Assembly (NCBI RefSeq): GCF_008119665.1
Contig: NZ_CP043046.1
Span: 6,014,001-6,078,000, forward strand
From: Pigmentiphaga aceris
GTDB lineage: Bacteria > Pseudomonadota > Gammaproteobacteria > Burkholderiales > Burkholderiaceae_B
DNA: 64,000 nt
Direction: 5' to 3'
Shown here: positions 56,703 to 64,000 of the stretch, piece after piece
Layout: the number at the start of each line of letters is the position of its first letter
Numbering within the stretch: position 1 is the stretch's first letter
Program-made: the position numbers and the translations under genes
The notes under the pieces: generated by a model
Database searches by the model: none
Told to the model about the DNA's origin: nothing
Seen by the model: the letters and a program-made list of their open reading frames with translations, nothing else

Positions 56703-57557
56703 ATGTTGAACACCTCTTCGTTGAACACTCGTTTCGCCAAGCTCGGATTCGCCGCTCTGCTCTGCACCGGACTCGTCGCCTGCCAATCGACCGGCAGCAA
56801 CATGTCCATGACCCCCAAGTCCGGTACCCCCGGTGACACCATCGGCCTGACGACCTCGGGCTGGCTGGTGAGCTTCAACCGCGCTACTCCCGCAACGATC
56901 GCCACTTCGATGGCCATTACCGGCCTGCCGGCTGGCGAAAAGCTGGTTGGCTTTGACTATCGCCCGGCCAACGGCTGGCTGTATGCCCTGTCGCAAAGCG
57001 GCGTGCTGTACACCGTCGACACCATGACGGGTGCTGCCAAGGCCGGTGCCAAGCTGATGGCCGCGCCCGACCAGAAGCGTCCTTACACCGCCCTGATGGG
57101 TTCGCGCTTCACGGTTGACTTCAACCCGGTGGCCGACCGCCTGCGTGTGGTCAGCGATCGCGGCCAGAGCCTGCGCATCAACGTTGATACCGGTGCCACG
57201 ATCACCGACGGCGACATCAACGGCGGCCAGGCCACCACCCGCATCACCGACGGTGCCTATACCAACTCGATGGCTGGCGCGACCGCCACCCAGCTGTGGG
57301 TGATCGACGGTGCAAACTCGGTGATCTACCTGCAGAACCCGCCGAACGACGGCACCCTGAGCATGCCCAAGCCGCTGGGCGTAACGGTGGCTTCGACCCA
57401 CGGCTTCAACATCGACGCCGCATCCGGTGTCGGTTACGCCGCCTTCGCCGTCAACGGCAAGGCCGGCCTGTACAGCGTGGACCCGAAGGCCATGCCCGTC
57501 AGCAAGCTGATCGGCGAATGGACCGGCCCGTCGCTGATCGACATCGCGTTCAAGTAA
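56703..57557 (+). CDS. DUF4394 lipoprotein
   Basis: A 284-residue lipoprotein: signal peptide with lipobox LVAC (Cys27), then a DUF4394 domain with repeated propeller-like strands, seen in GFDYRPANGWLYALSQSG, VDFNPVADRLRVVSDRGQ and GYAAFAVNGKAGLYSVDP. The family is of unknown function and often neighbours ECF sigma/anti-sigma pairs, as here. GGAG lies seven bases before the ATG. A strong terminator follows. Confidence 0.88.
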   Translation: MLNTSSLNTRFAKLGFAALLCTGLVACQSTGSNMSMTPKSGTPGDTIGLTTSGWLVSFNRATPATIATSMAITGLPAGEKLVGFDYRPANGWLYALSQSGVLYTVDTMTGAAKAGAKLMAAPDQKRPYTALMGSRFTVDFNPVADRLRVVSDRGQSLRINVDTGATITDGDINGGQATTRITDGAYTNSMAGATATQLWVIDGANSVIYLQNPPNDGTLSMPKPLGVTVASTHGFNIDAASGVGYAAFAVNGKAGLYSVDPKAMPVSKLIGEWTGPSLIDIAFK

Positions 57558-57702
57558 GGCGAAAAGATGCCGTAATTGTCTGAAAGAGGGTCGCCTGTGA
57601 TGGGCGACCCGGCATCACCGGTGTTGGCCGGCTTGTTTCAAGGGCGCACTCACTCCGTCGACCGGCCCCTCCGACCGGGACGATGGTTACGATGCGCCGC
57701 TC

Positions 57703-57742
57703 CCACGCACTCGGGCGATTGCCGATGTGCGTGGTTTTTTTT
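57703..57742 (+). terminator. Intrinsic terminator after the DUF4394 gene
   Basis: CCACGCAC/GTGCGTGG stem with an inner TCGG/CCGA stem, followed by eight T residues. It separates this operon from the convergent binding-protein gene. A smaller hairpin, GGTCGCC/GGCGACC, lies at 57588-57610 without a T run. Confidence 0.92.
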
Positions 57743-57771
57743 GTGCGCTTGGTTGAAGCGGGTTTGCTACC

Positions 57772-58935
57772 TTACTTGCCAGCCTTGCTGACCACCGTCT
57801 CGACCTGCTCCCACTTGCCGCCCTTGACCTGATAGATGGTCACGGCCACTTCCTTCAGGTCACCGGTTTTCTCATACGCGATATTGTCGCTGGTCAGACC
57901 CTTGCGCTCCAGCTTGGCCAGCTCGGGCAGGTACTTTTCCGGCTCGTCCGAGCCCGCCTTTTCCATGGCGGTGATCAGGTTCCACGCGCCGTCGTAGGCG
58001 TAAGGCGAATACACGCCCATGTCCTTCTTGAACTGCGCCTTGTACTTGTCCTCGAAGCCCTTGCCACCCGACAGCGTCGAGATCGGCACGCCGGCCAGCG
58101 ATGCGTAAGTGCCTTCGGCAGCCGGGCCAGCCACCTTCAGGAAGGTCTCGCTGCGGGTCATTTCACCCGACAGCAGCGGCGCGGTGATGCCCAGCGCCAC
58201 CAGCTGACGCTTCAGCGGCGCCGACTGCGCATCCGAGCCACCGAAGAAGATCGCGGCAGGTGCAGCACTGCGGATGTTGGTCAGAATGGCGGCGAAATCC
58301 GTTGCCTTGTCGGTGGTGTATTCCCGGCGCACGACCTTGCCACCAGCCGCTTCCACCGCACGTTGCAGCTCGTCGGCCAGACCTTGCCCGTAGGCAGTGC
58401 GATCGTCGATGACCGCCACGGTCTTGGCACCCAGCTTGTTCACGATGAAGCCACCCACCGCCGCGCCCTGCTGCACGTCGTTGGTCATCATGCGGAAGGC
58501 CGTGTTGTAGCCAAGCTTGGTGAATTCCGGTGCGGTCGCCATCGAAACTTGCGGAATGCCGGCTTCGTTGTACACACGTGCCGCCGGAATCGAGGTGCCG
58601 GAATTGAAGTGCCCCAGCATGCCGCTGATATGCGCATCGACCAGTTGCTGTGCCACCTGCACACCCATGCGCGGATCGGCCTGGTCGTCACGCGTGACCA
58701 GCACAAACTTGGCCGGCTTGCCGCCGATCTTGATCTGCTTCTCGTTGGCCTCCTTCAAGGCCAGCAAGATGCCGTTCTGCATCTCTTCACCATAGTGGGC
58801 CTGGGGGCCGGTCATCGGGCCGGCGAAACCGATCTTGACCTCTTGCGTCTGCGCCATGGCGGGGGTGGCGGCAAGCATGGTGCTGCCAAAGACGGCAGCC
58901 AGCATCAGGTGGCGGCGGCTGGTGTTGATGTTCAT
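57772..58935 (-). CDS. Branched-chain amino acid ABC transporter binding protein
   Basis: Periplasmic substrate-binding protein of the LivJ type, 387 residues. A signal peptide (about 1-27, ending AMAQ) precedes VKIGFAGPMTGPQAHYGEEMQNG, the family opening; SGTSIPAARVYNEAGIPQVS and DDRTAYGQGLADELQ follow. The ATG at 58935 has AAGGA six bases upstream. No permease or ATPase genes are adjacent, so it must share a transporter encoded elsewhere. Confidence 0.93.
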   Translation of the reverse strand: MNINTSRRHLMLAAVFGSTMLAATPAMAQTQEVKIGFAGPMTGPQAHYGEEMQNGILLALKEANEKQIKIGGKPAKFVLVTRDDQADPRMGVQVAQQLVDAHISGMLGHFNSGTSIPAARVYNEAGIPQVSMATAPEFTKLGYNTAFRMMTNDVQQGAAVGGFIVNKLGAKTVAVIDDRTAYGQGLADELQRAVEAAGGKVVRREYTTDKATDFAAILTNIRSAAPAAIFFGGSDAQSAPLKRQLVALGITAPLLSGEMTRSETFLKVAGPAAEGTYASLAGVPISTLSGGKGFEDKYKAQFKKDMGVYSPYAYDGAWNLITAMEKAGSDEPEKYLPELAKLERKGLTSDNIAYEKTGDLKEVAVTIYQVKGGKWEQVETVVSKAGK

Positions 58936-59362
58936 GGTGAATCCTTGAATAAGGAAAACGGACAATGAACGAGCATTTGCAGACACCAGCCGAGCCGGCT
59001 GCAGGCACAGGCAGCGCGACTGACGAGGTCAGCAAGAGGGAACACAATGCGCCAAAGCGTCAATGCTGCGGTAAGCCAGCAGACGGACGGCGGGACAGAT
59101 GACGGGACAGATGACAGGACAATGGGTCCGTCATCGCCATGCGCGACTGCGGAACCCACCCATGTATTGCGTGCTTGAAAAGCAAGCCGGGCCAGTCGGA
59201 ATGCCGTCGACGGACGGGCCATCGATGCCGTGCTGGCGTATGTCAAGACCGCTGAAACGCGGGGATCTGGACCCCGATACGCTTGCGCACGGTCTGACCT
59301 AGCTGGACACCTATCGGGCGACAAACATGAGGTCGCCCGGTTTTTCCAGGACGTGGAACGAT
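58936..59362. other. Spacer with short tandem repeat and orphan terminator
   Basis: It holds two copies of GGGACAGATGAC in tandem with a partial third (59092-59121), and a plus-strand frame of 67 codons (59099-59302) that has no ribosome site. A plus-strand terminator follows this frame by 12 bases. The promoter of the binding-protein gene should lie in the left half. No recognised gene. Confidence 0.4.
59315..59345 (+). terminator. Plus-strand intrinsic terminator without an assigned gene
   Basis: CGGGCGAC/GTCGCCCG stem with a nine-base loop, followed by GTTTTT. Read the other way there is no T run. Both neighbouring genes are on the minus strand, so it should end an unannotated plus-strand transcript. 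Confidence 0.75.
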
Positions 59363-59752
59363 TTAAGGCACGAACTTGATCGCACGACCCTTGCCTTCCA
59401 GGGTCCCCCAGCTGAACATGCTGAAGTCGAGGTCGCCGTATCGCACGAAGATCACCGCGTCCGCCCCCAGTTCAGCGCCTTTCTCCTGAAGTTTGACGTT
59501 GACCATCTCGCGCGTGGGCGTGGCATTGAAGGCACTGGTCTTGTTCACGGTGACGGTAATGTCCCCGAGCCTGAGGTACTTGCGATCCGCCATGTCACTC
59601 TCCGACAGCACCACCTCGGCAGGCAAGGTGGCGGGCCTGGCAGCAGGCCTGCGCACGCCATCGACCGAGCTGGTTGACCAGGATGCGCAGCCGCTAGCCG
59701 TGGCGGCTAGCAACGCAATGGCGGCAAGACGGGGAACATGGGGGAAATACAC
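59363..59752 (-). CDS. Small lipoprotein of unknown function
   Basis: A 129-residue lipoprotein with a signal peptide ending ATASGC. The mature part, DITVTVNKTSAFNATPTREM and KGAELGADAVIFVRYGD, has the look of the YbjQ/DUF4156 type of small envelope proteins, though the assignment is by eye. It uses a GTG start with GGAG six bases upstream. It appears monocistronic. Confidence 0.72.
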   Translation of the reverse strand: MYFPHVPRLAAIALLAATASGCASWSTSSVDGVRRPAARPATLPAEVVLSESDMADRKYLRLGDITVTVNKTSAFNATPTREMVNVKLQEKGAELGADAVIFVRYGDLDFSMFSWGTLEGKGRAIKFVP

Positions 59753-59862
59753 GTGCGGCTCCAGATAAATAACCGATGTGGCGTGCGCGGTAGCGCTCGC
59801 GCTCCAGTTTTTGGCATCAATTCGTGGGCGAATTGAAATTCAAAAACGTTAGGAGTTTATTA

Positions 59863-60060
59863 ATGTCTGGATTACCGGTAGCGGGATTGCTTGCAGCCGG
59901 ATCTCAATGGCTGGATGAACCCGGCTGGGTTTCCTCTTCCAGCCACCCCAACCACCGCAAGGCCTGTTCGCGATTGTCGCCACACATCATTTCGCTGGGC
60001 GGCAAGGAACCGCACACAACCGGGCGGTCAGGGTGGCCGAAGATCTTGCAGCGCTGTTGA
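59863..60060 (+). CDS. Possible small protein antisense to the cysteine-cluster gene
   Basis: A 65-codon frame with an unusually good start: AGGAG, seven bases, ATG, in an AT-rich leader. The leader also carries TCAATTCG-TGGG-CGAATTGA, a perfect eight-pair stem at 59817-59836. The peptide begins [20 protein letters not shown]. The remainder lies opposite a convincing minus-strand gene, so most of the frame may be coincidental. It might be the surviving 5' end of a lost gene. Confidence 0.3.
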   Translation: MSGLPVAGLLAAGSQWLDEPGWVSSSSHPNHRKACSRLSPHIISLGGKEPHTTGRSGWPKILQRC

Positions 60061-60185
60061 TCGTCCAGCTGAATACAACGCACACCCGCCGGCTTGCCAT
60101 TGGGCATGCCGGGAATGGGGCTGGAGATCGAGGGGGCAATACAGCACGCGCCACAGCCGTCACGACAGGCGAAATCACTTTGCAT
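59904..60185 (-). CDS. YkgJ family cysteine cluster protein
   Basis: A 93-residue protein with the CxxxCGACC pattern ([15 protein letters not shown]) and further cysteines in [22 protein letters not shown] and MMCGD, which bind zinc or an iron-sulfur cluster in this family. Function unknown. The start forms a TGATG junction with the upstream lipoprotein gene, so the two are coupled. Confidence 0.88.
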   Translation of the reverse strand: MQSDFACRDGCGACCIAPSISSPIPGMPNGKPAGVRCIQLDDQQRCKIFGHPDRPVVCGSLPPSEMMCGDNREQALRWLGWLEEETQPGSSSH

Positions 60186-60739
60186 CAATCGGCCCTCATG
60201 GACTGCACGAAGGTCTTGGCGACCTCTTCGGTCAACTCGTCAGCCGGGCCAAGGGCCACGACTTCGATCAGCCGGCGATCCAGCAAGTACACCCGTCCCA
60301 GCAACCACGACGCGCTGTCGCGCACCTTGCCGCGCACTTCCACTTCGCTGGCGTGTGTCAGTTTGCGGGTGTCGTTGCTGGATTGACGCAGCGTGACCGG
60401 GCGACGTGCGGTGACGGTGCCTTGCAGGTTGCGCTGGAAGATTTCTTCAAAGGCAGCGACCACACGATCGCGCTCGGAAGGATTCGCCACCACGGCTTCG
60501 GGCAAGTCCACATGCACCACCGCAAACATGGTGCGGTCCACCCGCGCGACCTTCATCGTCATGGGCAAGGTCAGGCCGGCAACCATGACGTCGCGGGACT
60601 CTTCCTGCGGTTTGCCGGGGTAGGTAATGCGCACGGCGTCGCCCGCTGCCGGCATGTCGCGCCAGTCGTATTTGGGGAAGCATCCGCCCAGCAGAAGCAG
60701 GGCCGAGAGGATCAATGCGCCGCGCAGATTGTTTTGCAT
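60185..60739 (-). CDS. Lipoprotein of unknown function
   Basis: A 184-residue lipoprotein: the signal peptide [20 protein letters not shown] gives Cys20, and the mature part has [35 protein letters not shown] and [20 protein letters not shown], a pattern shared by hypothetical betaproteobacterial lipoproteins. The ATG at 60739 is chosen for the signal peptide. Cotranscribed with the cysteine-cluster gene. Confidence 0.72.
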   Translation of the reverse strand: MQNNLRGALILSALLLLGGCFPKYDWRDMPAAGDAVRITYPGKPQEESRDVMVAGLTLPMTMKVARVDRTMFAVVHVDLPEAVVANPSERDRVVAAFEEIFQRNLQGTVTARRPVTLRQSSNDTRKLTHASEVEVRGKVRDSASWLLGRVYLLDRRLIEVVALGPADELTEEVAKTFVQSMRAD

Positions 60740-60835
60740 GGCTGTCTGGAAGGTGTCGAAAAATGAGAGAACGGTGTGGCTGATTGTGCGAGCAGGTCGT
60801 GCGATCAAGTGGTGCGATCGGGTGGTGCCGTCTGG

Positions 60836-61213
60836 TTATGCAATTGGTTCCACAGGCAGGCGAACCTCATGTTCCAACGGGAACGATACGGCAAGCCGTG
60901 GCAGGCTCGACGCGCGAAGCCGTTCCGCTAAGGACGAACCTAACTGCTGAGTGGGTTCGGCCACACGGACGTAGGCCTTGATGGCGTCGCGCCAGTCGTA
61001 AGCGAAAAGGCCCGCCTGCGCAAAGCTGTTCCAGACCTGGCTTGAGCCCCATCCCGCCACAGGAATGTGTTCCGCCAGTTCATCATGTTGCGCCAGGCTG
61101 GCAAAGACCTGCTCAGGAACTGGCCCGGCACCCGCAGTGGCAAAAAGCGCAACGTTGCCATCCTTGTCCACCGCGAACCAATCGAACTCCATCCCGACGA
61201 TGTCTTTCGCCAT
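60836..61213 (-). CDS. Small cytosolic protein of unknown function
   Basis: A 125-residue soluble protein with no signal peptide. MEFDWFAVDKDGNVALFATAG near the start and AYDWRDAIKAYVRVAEPTQ in the second half recur in uncharacterised proteins, some of them candidate immunity proteins. The ATG at 61213 has GGGGAG five bases upstream, and residues before it are not conserved. No toxin gene is adjacent. Confidence 0.7.
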   Translation of the reverse strand: MAKDIVGMEFDWFAVDKDGNVALFATAGAGPVPEQVFASLAQHDELAEHIPVAGWGSSQVWNSFAQAGLFAYDWRDAIKAYVRVAEPTQQLGSSLAERLRASSLPRLAVSFPLEHEVRLPVEPIA

Positions 61214-61454
61214 GTTGCTCCCCAGTTCAAGGGGGGATAGTAGCGTCAGACTTGGCGACCCTTTCGCCATGCACAATGTTTTGCATGGCAGTCTTGAAAC
61301 TAGCGGAAGATGGGGTGGGATTGTCCGGCGAATACGCGGCGTTGACAGAGAAAGATTGTGTGCCGCAGTACAACCCGTTACACCGTGCCACGGCGATCCG
61401 CCTGTCGCCTTGGGCGACAATCGCGAATTCCCATTTGCCCCGCGGAGCCCTGCA

Positions 61455-62282
61455 TTGTCGCCGATTTCGATGGTGAGTACGCCAGACCAAGGCCAGTTGG
61501 CGACCTATCGGTGGACGCCCACTGCGCCTGCGGCCGGGCGCGGCATTTACTTGCTGCACGGACTGGGCGAACACGCAGGACGCTATGACACGCTGGGCCA
61601 ATGGCTGGCGATCCGGGGCTGGACAGTGGCGTCGCACGACCATCGCGGCCACGGCCGCTCGTCGGGCAAGCGCGGCGTGGTGCGCAGCGCCGACACACTG
61701 GTGGAAGATGCCGAGTTCCGCATCGAGCAGTTTGCCGATGAACTTGGCACCGCACCCGTGTTGCTTGGCCACAGCCTGGGCGGGCTGGTGGCAACCCAGG
61801 TTGCCTTGCGCAACCGCGTGCCGCTGGCTGGCGTGGTGCTGTCGTCGCCGGCCTTTGCGCTGCGCATGAGCCGCTGGCAGCACATGCTGCTGGACGCGGT
61901 GGTGAACTGGGCACCGAACTTGCGCGCCAGCAATGGCCTGGATACCAGCAAGCTGTCGCACGAACAGTCGGTGATCGACGCCTATCGGGAAGACCTGCTG
62001 GTGCACGACCGGATTTCCGGCCGGCTGGCCAAAGCCATCGAAGATGGCGGCAAGGCGGCGATTGCGCAGGCGGCTACCTTGCAGCACCGCACCTTGTTGA
62101 TGGTGGCAGGCAGCGACGGCATCGTCGATGCCACGGGCAGCCGACGTTTTGCCGATGCGGCAACCCCGGGACGGCTTGCCTTGCGCTGGTACGACCGGGC
62201 GTATCACGAGATTTTCAATGAAAGCCCGGACATTGCTGCTGCGGTCCTGGCCGATCTGGAAGCTTGGCTGGCCGAGGTCTGA
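61455..62282 (+). CDS. Alpha/beta hydrolase, monoacylglycerol lipase-like
   Basis: A 275-residue serine hydrolase of the lysophospholipase/monoglyceride lipase (Hydrolase_4) family. The oxyanion region is YLLHGLGEHAGRY, then HDHRGHGRSSG, and the nucleophile elbow is GHSLGGLVA. The acid lies in MVAGSDGIVD and the catalytic His in YHEIFNE. A TTG at 61455 has GGAG seven bases upstream; an ATG 15 bases later lacks one. Probably cytosolic; acts on lysophospholipid or monoacylglycerol esters. Confidence 0.88.
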   Translation: MSPISMVSTPDQGQLATYRWTPTAPAAGRGIYLLHGLGEHAGRYDTLGQWLAIRGWTVASHDHRGHGRSSGKRGVVRSADTLVEDAEFRIEQFADELGTAPVLLGHSLGGLVATQVALRNRVPLAGVVLSSPAFALRMSRWQHMLLDAVVNWAPNLRASNGLDTSKLSHEQSVIDAYREDLLVHDRISGRLAKAIEDGGKAAIAQAATLQHRTLLMVAGSDGIVDATGSRRFADAATPGRLALRWYDRAYHEIFNESPDIAAAVLADLEAWLAEV

Positions 62283-62572
62283 TCGACCCTGGATCAACGC
62301 CTGACCGACCTTCAACCTCACCCCGCTGAACAGTCGCGTCGCGTCACACCGTGGCACCCCAATCAGCGAACGCCTGACTCGTTTCAGCGAACGCCCGGCA
62401 GACGAAAGACCCGTTCTCCGATATGGGCTATCCTGAGCCCGTCATGTCCCTCCCCTTGCCTCTCGCAGCCCTGCGCTGCGTCGCCTCCATGCACTGCCGT
62501 CCCCTGCGGACCGACGGTGCGTTGGCACTCGCCTGGACGAGCCGAAAGCTCGCGCTTCAGTTCCACGACTGA

Positions 62573-62619
62573 GCCCGGCGATCCTCCCCCCTCTGCTTGA
62601 ACCATCACGATCGCCGGGC
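62573..62619. repeat. 11-bp perfect inverted repeat upstream of rnk
   Basis: GCCCGGCGATC and GATCGCCGGGC frame a 25-base pyrimidine-rich loop, with no T run. It lies within a 402-base spacer between the hydrolase and rnk, which otherwise holds only an uncharacterised 49-residue plus-strand frame (62422-62571) ending two bases before the repeat. A second dyad, TGCGCGC-ATGT-GCGCGCA, is at 62637-62654, just before rnk. Confidence 0.6.
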
Positions 62620-62684
62620 CACGCACAGGTCCGCTATGCGCGCATGTGCGCGCAGCGCCAACTCACTTTCTCATTGGAGTGCGC

Positions 62685-63107
62685 ATGTCCACACCTCGTC
62701 CGGAATTCATCACGCTGACCGAACTCGACCACGTCCGCATCAGCAACCTCATCGGCGTCAATGCCTCTGGCACCCGCTCTGCCATCAATGACGCCTTGCT
62801 TGCGGTACTCGACGATGCCGATCTGGTGGCCTCGCAGGACATCCCTGCGGACATCATCACCATGAGCTCGCGCTTTGTGGTGAAAGACGCTGCCACCGGG
62901 GCCAGCGATACATTGACGCTGGTCTATCCGCAGGAAGCCGATGCGGGCCATGGTCGTTTGTCGGTGCTGTCGCCGCTGGGCACCCAGTTGTTGGGCGCGC
63001 AGCCCGGCCAGCGCATTGCGGTCGCGGGGCCGACGGGTCGCGCACGCGAGCTGGAAGTGGTGGAACTGGTCTATCAACCCGAGGCCAACGGCGACTACAC
63101 CGCTTGA
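62685..63107 (+). CDS. rnk: Regulator of nucleoside diphosphate kinase
   Basis: A 140-residue Rnk protein with an N-terminal two-helix arm (ITLTELDHVRISNLIGVNAS) and a C-terminal GreA/GreB-like FKBP domain with RFVVKDAATGASDTLTLVYP, RLSVLSPLGTQLLGAQPGQ and LEVVELVYQPEA. It binds RNA polymerase secondary channel region in other bacteria without acting as a cleavage factor. GGAG lies six bases before the ATG. Both flanks carry long perfect inverted repeats. Confidence 0.92.
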   Translation: MSTPRPEFITLTELDHVRISNLIGVNASGTRSAINDALLAVLDDADLVASQDIPADIITMSSRFVVKDAATGASDTLTLVYPQEADAGHGRLSVLSPLGTQLLGAQPGQRIAVAGPTGRARELEVVELVYQPEANGDYTA

Positions 63108-63155
63108 ACGTCCAGGCAGGAATTTCAGACTTCCGCCACCAGCTCAAACCAAGCA

Positions 63156-63198
63156 CCCAACGGATCGTCATCAGCTTATTCAGCGCGCATCCGTTGGG
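63156..63198. repeat. 10-bp perfect inverted repeat after rnk
   Basis: CCCAACGGAT and ATCCGTTGGG with a 23-base loop and no T run, 48 bases past the rnk stop. It may protect or process the rnk 3' end, or end transcription ahead of the riboswitch. Confidence 0.6.
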
Positions 63199-63263
63199 AA
63201 CACGCATCATCACGGCCTTATTGCTTCGGCTTCCCCCGAGGGCGGTGATAGAGTAGCGCCCGA

Positions 63264-63465
63264 ATTGGTGCGCCTGGAACTCTGACCCAGGCGTTAAACG
63301 GGAAACAGGATAGGCGCTCGCCTTAACCTGTGCTGCCCCCGCAACGGTAAGCATCCGTCCCAGGCCTTGGCCGGGACACGTCTCCGATCAGTACGCCACT
63401 GCGGCCCACGGGCTGTGGGAAGGCGGTCGGACGCATGGATGCCAGCCCGGATACCGGCCAGTTCT
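63264..63465 (+). promoter_or_regulatory. Cobalamin riboswitch
   Basis: The conserved segments occur in order: GGTGCGCCTGG with its complement CCCAGGCG, TTAAACGGGAAACAGG, the core GCTGCCCCCGCAACGGTAAG at 63332-63351, CACTGCGGC with GGGAAGGCGG, and the B12 box GCCAGCCCGGATACCGGCC at 63441-63459. It lies 170 bases before a btuB-like gene. No terminator with a T run follows. A CCGCACG/CGTGCGG pairing (63549-63599) could form the expression platform, suggesting control at translation or by Rho. Adenosylcobalamin or related cobamides should repress the gene. Confidence 0.95.
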
Positions 63466-63633
63466 GCGGCCGACCCCCGGCCGTATGAGGGAACGCGCTG
63501 CGGATGGGCAGCCGGTCGAAGACAGCCTTGCCGACGTCGTCCAGACGGTCCGCACGATGCTGCCTGGCCGCCGCGTGTTCCGACCGACATCGGACGTGCG
63601 GGGTAGCACGTCTTTCGAGGCTCCCTGAATTTC

Positions 63634-64000
63634 ATGTCTTCGTACTTTCAACGCTCCCTGATCGGCGCTGCCGTCGCCTTGCTGGCCGCCTCCGGTGCCA
63701 GCGCGCAGACCACCGCCAATGCCTCTTCTTCAGCCACCGTGCTGGGCCCCGTCGTCGTGACCGCTGCACGCGGTGAACAACTGCTGGCCGACACGCTTGG
63801 CGACGTCAGTGTCATCGACAGCGAGACGCTTGGCGCAGCCGGTCAAAGCAGCCTGGCGGAAGTGCTGCGCCGCGAACACGGCGTGGAAATCGTCGCCAAT
63901 GGCGGCCCGCACAATTCGACCTCGGTGTTCCTGCGCGGTGCAAGCAATGCCCAGACCCTGGTACTGCTCGACGGCCAGCGCATCGGCTCGGCCACCGCAG
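63634..64000 (+). CDS. btuB: TonB-dependent cobalamin receptor (partial)
   Basis: N-terminal 122 residues of a TonB-dependent outer-membrane receptor; the window ends within the gene. A signal peptide (ending ASAQ near residue 25) precedes the TonB box region VLGPVVVTAARGEQ and the plug domain, with LAEVLRREHGVEI, STSVFLRGASNAQTLVLLDGQRI. The riboswitch directly upstream identifies the substrate as a cobamide. The ribosome site is not obvious, as expected if it is masked in the leader fold. Confidence 0.9.
   Translation, partial: MSSYFQRSLIGAAVALLAASGASAQTTANASSSATVLGPVVVTAARGEQLLADTLGDVSVIDSETLGAAGQSSLAEVLRREHGVEIVANGGPHNSTSVFLRGASNAQTLVLLDGQRIGSATA

Noticed and set aside
59092..59121. Start of a CRISPR array
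   Set aside because: Only two and a half 12-base tandem units with no spacers; no cas genes.

Overview
The window comes from a high-GC betaproteobacterium of the order Burkholderiales, most likely family Alcaligenaceae (the Bordetella/Achromobacter/Pusillimonas neighbourhood). The evidence is gene order: TPR protein-lolB-ispE-tRNA-Gln-prs-rplY-pth, mreBCD-mrdA-rodA divergent from gatCAB, gshB-EIIA(Man)-ptsH-ptsI, and torF-like porin-glnK-amtB-ubiK. Nearly all of the window is core chromosome. No insertion sequence, phage, integrase or CRISPR array was seen.

Layout. 0-3.3 kb: a PRISE-type reductase, a membrane acyltransferase and a CPBP protease. 3.3-10.6 kb: housekeeping block with pth, rplY, prs, tRNA-Gln(TTG), ispE, lolB and a TPR secreted protein on the minus strand, then mutM on the plus strand. 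10.6-19.3 kb: a GbsR/MarR-type regulator followed by a complete cytochrome bd operon (cydA, cydB, cydX, cydD, cydC) and mutY. 19.4-22.4 kb: a chemoreceptor, a companion membrane protein and a CHRD lipoprotein. 22.5-28.2 kb: rod-shape operon mreB-mreC-mreD-mrdA-rodA. 28.5-34 kb: gatCAB, a small XRE regulator, pyrE and an exonuclease III. 34-37.6 kb: an Rrf2 regulator with an MFS efflux pump, and an AmpG-like permease. 37.6-44.5 kb: a candidate structured small RNA, metW-metX, a LuxR solo, and the gshB-PTS operon. 44.5-48.1 kb: nitrogen operon (porin, PII, ammonium channel) and ubiK. 48.2-51.5 kb: three poorly characterised genes between ubiK and comM, one interrupted by an in-frame stop codon. 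51.6-57.6 kb: comM, a diguanylate cyclase, and an ECF sigma/anti-sigma pair next to a DUF4394 lipoprotein. 57.7-64 kb: a branched-chain amino acid binding protein, small lipoproteins, a lysophospholipase-like hydrolase, rnk, and a cobalamin riboswitch ahead of a btuB-type receptor cut by the window end.

Regulation that can be read directly from the DNA: a perfect 18-bp palindrome on the promoter of the cyd regulator; two matching TATTTGTG-N11-CACA sites in front of the Rrf2 gene and its MFS neighbour; a sigma-54 promoter with an NtrC-like site ahead of the porin-glnK-amtB operon; a cobalamin riboswitch; and several intrinsic terminators. Two of these terminators belong to no annotated gene and so point to unannotated transcripts.

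No large new system was found. The most promising unexplained items are the structured RNA candidate near 37.6 kb, the in-frame stop at 50093, the orphan terminators at 21.65 and 59.3 kb, and the two long perfect inverted repeats that flank rnk.
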